10,439 nt of DNA from Clostridia bacterium (lineage in GTDB: Bacteria > Bacillota_A > Clostridia > Oscillospirales > CAG-272): the NCBI GenBank assembly GCA_017533545.1, contig JAFXHW010000066.1:1-10439 (forward strand). The letters are read 5' to 3'. This document shows positions 6,459 to 10,439 of this stretch, piece after piece; position 1 is the first letter of the stretch; each line of letters starts with the position of its first letter. The translations under genes were made by a program, and so were the position numbers. The notes beneath the pieces are model-generated. The model worked only from the letters and a program-made list of their open reading frames with translations, had not been told where the DNA came from and ran no database searches.

Positions 6459-6495
6459 AAAAATCCCGACAGAATCAAATCTGTCGGGATTTTTT
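6459..6495. terminator. Bidirectional terminator between rpiB and uppP
   Basis: A perfect 15-bp stem (6459-6473 with 6480-6494) around a six-base ATCAAA loop has the GC core TCCCGACAGA/TCTGTCGGGA, with A5 and T6 runs on its two sides. It suits termination from both directions, and it lies between the convergent rpiB (plus) and uppP (minus) genes. Confidence 0.95.
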
Positions 6496-6505
6496 AATAT
6501 CTAAA

Positions 6506-7333
6506 TCAACCGAAAATTACCGCAACAAGTCCAACTATTGCGCAGTATACAGAGAAAAATCTGAAATTTGCTTTTCTCGAAATGAGAATGAGCAGCTTCA
6601 TTGCGGCAATGCCTGCAAGTGCGGCGGTAACCATGCCCAGAGCGTAGGCGAAAATATCGCTCGACGGAACGGGATTGCTGATAAGCTCGGGTATTTTAAG
6701 GATATTCGCACCCAATATCGCAGGAATAGACAAAATAAAGGAAAACTTGACTGCGAACTCGCGGGAGAATCCTTGAGTCAGACCGCCGGTGATGGTCGAG
6801 CCCGAGCGGGAAAGGCCGGGCAGCAGAGCACACATCTGGCAAAGGCCGACAACTATCGCATTTCTCGGTTTCACCTCGTCTATATCTTTGTGACCTTTTG
6901 ACATCATGTCGGATATAAACAGTACAACTGCATTGAAAATTAGAATACAGCCTATTATTTTTGTGTGCGAATAGAGCGCTTCGAAATAATCGTTGAAGGG
7001 AACCGCGAAAAAGAGGGGAATTGTCGCAACGATAACCATGATTACGAATCTCTCGTTTTCATTGTATTCGCTTAGCTTGAATTTTCCCTTGAATACTTTT
7101 CCAATCGTTGTAAAAATCGCAGGTACAAGCGGGAATATCGTTTTGTGATATACTATAAATACCGCTATAAGTGTTGCCAGATGCAGCAAAATATCAAATG
7201 TAAAATAGTTTTGCTCAAGTCCTTCCATATGGAAGATGTTCTGCAAAATCGAAAGATGTCCCGAGCTTGAAACGGGCAAAAATTCGGTAAGGCCCTGAAC
7301 AAGACCGTAAAACATTGCTGTGATCGGTGACAT
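6506..7333 (-). CDS. uppP: Undecaprenyl-diphosphatase UppP/BacA
   Basis: The 275-residue product is an integral membrane phosphatase that converts undecaprenyl pyrophosphate to the monophosphate, recycling the lipid carrier of peptidoglycan and other wall polymers; overproduction is known to give bacitracin resistance. The two family motifs are present: GLTEFLPVSSSGHL (14-27, with Glu17, the serines and His26) and LPGLSRSGST (171-180, with Arg176). Length and alternating hydrophobic segments fit the usual multi-span topology. AAAGGGG precedes the ATG. It is last in the minus-strand dnaX-ybaB-recR run, 31 bases after recR, and ends at the shared terminator. Confidence 0.97.
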   Translation of the reverse strand: MSPITAMFYGLVQGLTEFLPVSSSGHLSILQNIFHMEGLEQNYFTFDILLHLATLIAVFIVYHKTIFPLVPAIFTTIGKVFKGKFKLSEYNENERFVIMVIVATIPLFFAVPFNDYFEALYSHTKIIGCILIFNAVVLFISDMMSKGHKDIDEVKPRNAIVVGLCQMCALLPGLSRSGSTITGGLTQGFSREFAVKFSFILSIPAILGANILKIPELISNPVPSSDIFAYALGMVTAALAGIAAMKLLILISRKANFRFFSVYCAIVGLVAVIFG

Positions 7334-7364
7334 AAAGACCCCTTTCTCGGAGTTAGTTTTAAGA

Positions 7365-7970
7365 TTAGTCTATCTCGCGGCGTCCGCTGATAGCTCTTGC
7401 AAGCGTGCCCTCGTCGGTATATTCGAGATCGCCTCCGACAGACATGCCGTAGGCAAGTCGGCTGACCTTTACGCCGAGAGGCTTTAACAGCTTCGTAATG
7501 TAAAGGGCGGTTGCCTCGCCTTCAACATCGGGGTCGGTGGCGATTATGACCTCTTTGACTCCGCCCTCGGCGACTCTTTCGCAGAGCTCGGCGGCACGGA
7601 TATCCTCGGGACCGATTCCGTCGAGAGGGGAAAGTACACCGTGAAGCACGTGATACATGCCTTTATAGTCGCGTACGCGTTCAATAGAATATGCGGCGCG
7701 GCAATCTTCAACAACACAGATTATAGAGCGGTCGCGCTCCTCATCGGAACATACGTCGCACTCCTGACCGTCTATCGAGTACTGAAAGCATCTGGGGCAA
7801 AGAGTGATATGCTCCTTTGCTTCGATGATGGCATCGGACAGTGCCTTTGCCTTCTCGTCAGAGTACTCAAGTATAGAATAAGCCATTCTCGTTGCAGATT
7901 TTTTACCTACCGAAGGAATTCTTCTGAATTGCTCGATTAAATTTTCGAGCGGAGCTAACATATCTGACAT
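7365..7970 (-). CDS. recR: Recombination mediator RecR
   Basis: The 201-residue product has the normal RecR length and domain order: an N-terminal helix-hairpin-helix (RIPSVGKKSATRMA, 17-30), a four-cysteine zinc motif (Cys58, Cys61, Cys71, Cys74), a Toprim domain (VVED at 86-89 with Glu88; ATDPDVEGEATA, 144-155), and the C-terminal VGGDLEYTDEGTLARAISGRR. RecR forms a ring and, with RecF and RecO, loads RecA onto gapped single-stranded DNA. MSVGG replaces the commoner LPVGG, a minor change. The start is four bases after the ybaB stop with no clear Shine-Dalgarno, so coupled translation is likely. The order dnaX-ybaB-recR is conserved across many bacteria. Confidence 0.97.
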   Translation of the reverse strand: MSDMLAPLENLIEQFRRIPSVGKKSATRMAYSILEYSDEKAKALSDAIIEAKEHITLCPRCFQYSIDGQECDVCSDEERDRSIICVVEDCRAAYSIERVRDYKGMYHVLHGVLSPLDGIGPEDIRAAELCERVAEGGVKEVIIATDPDVEGEATALYITKLLKPLGVKVSRLAYGMSVGGDLEYTDEGTLARAISGRREID

Positions 7971-7974
7971 ATTA

Positions 7975-8319
7975 TCAGAACAGACCGGGCATATTAAGCG
8001 ATCCGGTTACAGAGGACATCGCCTTCTGATTTTCATCCTCAACAGTGCGGATAGCTTCGTTGAATGCGGCGCAGAGAACATCGGAGAGGGTCTCGATATC
8101 GTCGGGATCAACGATCTCGGGCTTGATATCAAGAGCGAGAAGCTCTTTTTTGCCGTTGATCTTTACGGTAACAACGCCGCCGCCTGCCTTGATCTCATAT
8201 TCCTTGGCATCAAGCTCCTCCTGAAGAGTTGCCATCTGCTCCTGCATTTTCTGTGCCTGACGAAGCATGGACTGCATGTTCTGAGGGCCGCCCATACCCT
8301 TGGGAAGGTTTGCTTTCAT
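7975..8319 (-). CDS. Nucleoid-associated protein, YbaB/EbfC family
   Basis: The 114-residue product belongs to the YbaB/EbfC family, small dimeric proteins that bind DNA and help organise the nucleoid. It starts with a glycine/methionine-rich tail (MKANLPKGMGG), then a glutamine-rich helix likely to form the dimer coiled arm (about 14-40), followed by the family core AGGGVVTVKINGKKELLALDIKPEIVDPDDIETLSDVLCAAFNEA-like segment, and a C-terminal MSSVTG. Length is near the family's ~100-110. CGGAG lies before the ATG. It sits between dnaX and recR, 50 bases after dnaX, as in B. subtilis (yaaK) and E. coli (ybaB). Confidence 0.95.
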   Translation of the reverse strand: MKANLPKGMGGPQNMQSMLRQAQKMQEQMATLQEELDAKEYEIKAGGGVVTVKINGKKELLALDIKPEIVDPDDIETLSDVLCAAFNEAIRTVEDENQKAMSSVTGSLNMPGLF

Positions 8320-8369
8320 AATTACATTTCTCCGTTTTACATTATATTTTTATTTAAAATAAGCTGAAT

Positions 8370-9953
8370 TTATACGTCGAAATCGATACCGTCAAGGGCA
8401 TCGCTTTCAACGTTTTCGGGTTTTGCGCCCGATTTGAATATTATCTGTCCCGCGCTCTCGTATTCTGAAATGAGGTTCGCGATAAGCTGATGGGTCTCCT
8501 TTTTGTCAAGCATGCTTGCCGCAAATGAGGAGGATACGACTATTGTTACGCTGCCTGTTGACTGCGAGCGGTAAGCGGTCGATTTTGACAACAGAGAACC
8601 GATCATTGAGTCTTCGTTTTCGGCCTTGCGTACGATCTCGATCCAATAGGGAATGGTGCGAAGAACGTCGGGTTTCTTTTCATCTGACGCAGACGTTGGC
8701 TCTTCCTTTTCGGGAATTGGAGCATTTTTTTCAGCTGCTTGCGGAAGTTCTTCTTTAACAGGCTGCGTCAAAGCGCTCTGCATAACGAAACCGCCGTTTT
8801 CCATTCGCTTTATGGCAGATTCAAGCTTTGATATTCTCGATGCAAGCGCATCGGGGGTTATATCGTGGCCTTCTGCCAAGCGGAGCAGGGCAAATTCGGC
8901 GCAAAGACGTTTTGATACTACGTTGCGCTGCATTGAAAGATATGCATCGTCGAGCACTGCGCAGTGGTGGTAAAGCAGGTCAAAGGTGAATTTTTTCGCC
9001 GTTTCAACCGTTTCGTTGTATTCTTCGGCAGTAAGATCGAGATAAGCAATGGCCTCGTCGCGTTTGAGACGGGTAACAACAAGCATATCGCGGTAGAAGG
9101 AAACAAGCTCCTGCCAGAATGCGGCAATGTCCTTTGATGAGGTGTGCAGCCGTTCGATTTCGGTGAAAATGACGTTGGCGCGTCCGTAGAGGGCTGCCTC
9201 TGCAATCTTTACACAGCTTTCTCTTCCCGAAACACCTGCGCTTTCACGAACCTTGTTCGTGTCTACTTTAGCGCCTGCCGATGCACAAAGCTCGAGCATC
9301 GATACGGCATCTCTCATACCGCCCTGTGCAAGTCGGGCGAGGAGAAGTGCGGCATCCTCTTCGATCTCAATACCCTCGGCCGACGAAATGTGCAGCAGAC
9401 GGTCTGCTATGGTGCGTGTGGAGATACGTCTGAAATCAAACCTGCGGCAGCGAGAGATGATTGTTGCAGGGAGCTTTTGAAGCTCGGTCGTTGCCAATAT
9501 GAAAATGACATTTTCGGGCGGTTCTTCAAGCGTTTTGAGCAGTGCATTGAAGGCAGAAGGGGAGAGCAGATGTACCTCGTCGATGATGTAGACGCGGTAT
9601 TTTGCCATGGCCGGCGAATAAACGACCTCATCGCGAATACGGCGGATATCGTCAACACCGTTGTTCGATGCGGCGTCCATTTCGACAACGTCGGTAACGC
9701 TTCCGTCATCGATTCCGAGACAGATCGCACACTTGCCGCAGGGCTCGCCGTTCTTGCTGTCAAGGCAGTTTACCGCCTTTGAAAGCAGCTTTGCACAGCT
9801 TGTCTTACCTGTTCCGCGGGATCCGCAGAAAAGGTATGCGTGCGCTGTCTTTGAGTGCTCGACCTCATATGCAAGAACATCGGTTATGTGGCGCTGACCG
9901 CAAACCTCAGAAAAGGTTTTGGGGCGCCATTTTCGGTACAGAACCTGACTCAT
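8370..9953 (-). CDS. dnaX: DNA polymerase III subunit gamma/tau
   Basis: The 527-residue product is the clamp-loader ATPase that opens and loads the beta clamp and, through its C-terminus, links to the replicative polymerase and helicase. Visible in order: YRKWRPKTFSEVCGQ (6-20), Walker A GSRGTGKT (44-51), zinc-binding cysteines 63, 72, 75 and 78, Walker B IIDE (123-126), LLKTLEEPP (138-146), and the sensor/arginine finger ISRCRRFDF (166-174). Domain III runs to about 370, followed by a coiled segment and a Pro/Glu/Lys-rich linker (about 395-430) and a small C-terminal tau domain. GGAGAG precedes the ATG by five bases. A slippery A7 run with a hairpin at codons 408-410 could yield a gamma-like short form. 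The SRP RNA gene lies just upstream, as in Bacillus. Confidence 0.97.
   Translation of the reverse strand: MSQVLYRKWRPKTFSEVCGQRHITDVLAYEVEHSKTAHAYLFCGSRGTGKTSCAKLLSKAVNCLDSKNGEPCGKCAICLGIDDGSVTDVVEMDAASNNGVDDIRRIRDEVVYSPAMAKYRVYIIDEVHLLSPSAFNALLKTLEEPPENVIFILATTELQKLPATIISRCRRFDFRRISTRTIADRLLHISSAEGIEIEEDAALLLARLAQGGMRDAVSMLELCASAGAKVDTNKVRESAGVSGRESCVKIAEAALYGRANVIFTEIERLHTSSKDIAAFWQELVSFYRDMLVVTRLKRDEAIAYLDLTAEEYNETVETAKKFTFDLLYHHCAVLDDAYLSMQRNVVSKRLCAEFALLRLAEGHDITPDALASRISKLESAIKRMENGGFVMQSALTQPVKEELPQAAEKNAPIPEKEEPTSASDEKKPDVLRTIPYWIEIVRKAENEDSMIGSLLSKSTAYRSQSTGSVTIVVSSSFAASMLDKKETHQLIANLISEYESAGQIIFKSGAKPENVESDALDGIDFDV
8680..8731 (-). other. Candidate frameshift/slippage site inside dnaX
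   Basis: Codons 408-410 read GAA AAA AAT and contain A7 (8731-8725). This fits the heptamer A AAA AAT for -1 ribosomal frameshifting and also a homopolymer for RNA polymerase slippage. One base later GCTC...TTCC can pair with GGAA...GAGC (8723-8713 with 8706-8699), with a CAA bulge and a CGAAAA loop. Shifting -1 adds 14 codons and ends at TGA 8682-8680, giving about 424 residues. That is close to the 431-residue gamma form of E. coli. The spacing to the hairpin is shorter than classic frameshift sites. Confidence 0.35.
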
Positions 9954-10001
9954 ACAAACTCTCCGTTCAAAAATGGCCTGATAATAACATAAAAATCAAA
10001 T

Positions 10002-10008
10002 AAAAAAA
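10002..10008 (-). terminator. U-tract ending the SRP RNA transcript
   Basis: Directly after the 3' arm of the SRP RNA terminal helix the minus strand carries T7 (10008-10002). The adjoining stem is long-range (its 5' arm is at the transcript start) rather than a local hairpin, so this is a plausible but not textbook intrinsic terminator. Some read-through into dnaX is possible. Confidence 0.55.
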
Positions 10009-10317
10009 GCACAAGATATAGGATAAGGTCATACACCTCATTCCGAACTCGTGAATATGCGCGCAAACCACAGTTTATACTCCGAACAGGCAACCCGGCG
10101 GCACATCTGACGAACCGCTTAATGCTGCTCGGTTCCCCGCCTGACATGGTTCACGGACACAAATTGCGCTGGACCCGTTCTTCAACGTACTTGCAAATGG
10201 CGCAGACCGCACATTCACGGCCCTCGATAAGGAATCAACCCCTACTGGAGCGGATTGCAGGTTACAAGGCACCGCTAACTCCCCGGCTGGTACGAACTTA
10301 TCTTATATCTCGTACTT
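10007..10317 (-). ncRNA. ffs: Signal recognition particle RNA, large Bacillus-type
   Basis: Read on the minus strand this is a large SRP RNA of about 310 bases. The Ffh-binding helix 8 is clear: GTGAACCATGTCAGG, a CGG/CCG stem with GGAA tetraloop (10136-10133), and AGCAGCATTAAG on the return side, followed by ATGTGCCGCCGGGTTGCCTG. The Alu domain is also present near the 5' end (GTTAGCGGTGCC, CCTGCAATCCGCTC, then AGTAGGGG), as in B. subtilis scRNA and unlike the short E. coli 4.5S RNA. The 5' end (10317-10297) and 3' end (10027-10007) pair over about 21 bases with one mismatch and two G-U pairs, which sets the boundaries. With Ffh and FtsY it targets nascent membrane proteins to the translocon. 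Its place just upstream of dnaX matches Bacillus. Exact processed ends are uncertain by a few bases. Confidence 0.95.
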
Positions 10318-10324
10318 GAACTGT

Positions 10325-10353
10325 ATTATAGCAGAAAACGCAGAAAATAGCAA
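10325..10353 (-). promoter_or_regulatory. Promoter of the SRP RNA gene
   Basis: On the minus strand TTGCTA (10353-10348), a 17-base spacer and a perfect TATAAT (10330-10325) preceded by TGC (extended -10) form a strong promoter. The predicted start near 10317-10318 coincides with the first base of the SRP RNA terminal helix, which supports both calls. Confidence 0.88.
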
Positions 10354-10411
10354 GGGGTATTTTAAAATAATAACAAAATAATAAAGATTATTTACATTTG
10401 ATTACATTAAT

Positions 10412-10439
10412 ATAATAGCATTTGCATCGAATATTGTCA
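10412..10439 (-). promoter_or_regulatory. Possible second upstream promoter at window edge
   Basis: On the minus strand TGACA at the edge (10439-10435; its first base is outside the window), 17 bases, then TATTAT (10417-10412) preceded by TGC resembles the other extended -10 promoters of this window. It would start transcription near 10405 and read toward the SRP RNA gene. The stretch 10354-10411 is otherwise A/T-rich with no gene visible. Confidence 0.35.

Noticed and set aside
8324..8369. TATAAT-like sequence between dnaX and the YbaB-family gene as an internal promoter
   Set aside because: The only upstream match, TTCAGC at 16 bases, is poor; the A/T-rich gap is enough to explain it.
10075..10319. 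65-codon frames on both strands over the SRP RNA region
   Set aside because: The region folds and aligns as SRP RNA; the frames have no ribosome binding sites or recognisable products.

Overview
The window looks like a housekeeping stretch of a Bacillota chromosome, most likely class Clostridia. Three things point there: a long SRP RNA that has an Alu domain, placed directly upstream of dnaX-ybaB-recR as in Bacillus; a formate-tetrahydrofolate ligase of clostridial type; and compact genes with AAGGAGG-like ribosome binding sites. A closer taxonomic placement cannot be read from the sequence. I see no transposase, integrase, CRISPR array, phage gene or defence gene.

Layout. (1) 1-431, minus strand: start of a CPBP-family membrane protease that runs off the left edge. 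(2) 446-477: perfect hairpin terminator closing the next operon. (3) 492-2808, minus strand: rpmG-secE-nusG-rplK-rplA, a ribosome/translocon/antitermination operon read from a strong promoter near 3000. It has a structured leader before rpmG and an L1-type leader between nusG and rplK. (4) 2809-3146: divergent control region with two extended -10 promoters, an 18-base palindrome between them, hairpins, and a possible 49-codon leader ORF with an ideal ribosome binding site. (5) 3147-6447, plus strand: fhs-tsaE-tsaB-rpiB (one-carbon metabolism, t6A tRNA modification, pentose phosphate), closed by a bidirectional terminator at 6459-6495. (6) 6506-9953, minus strand: dnaX-ybaB-recR-uppP (replication clamp loader, nucleoid-associated protein, recombination repair, undecaprenyl pyrophosphate recycling). 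(7) 10002-10353, minus strand: SRP RNA gene with its own promoter, and a possible second promoter at the right edge.

Two genes here are easily missed by length-limited or closed-ORF calling: rpmG (49 aa) and the open-ended CPBP gene. The SRP RNA is also not protein coding.

The window does not contain an obvious new multi-gene system. The most testable unusual points are a slippery A7 run plus hairpin in dnaX that would give a 424-residue gamma-like product, the SD-GTG leader ORF and hairpins before rpmG, the palindrome between the divergent rpmG and fhs promoters, and the multi-helix L1-type leader before rplK.
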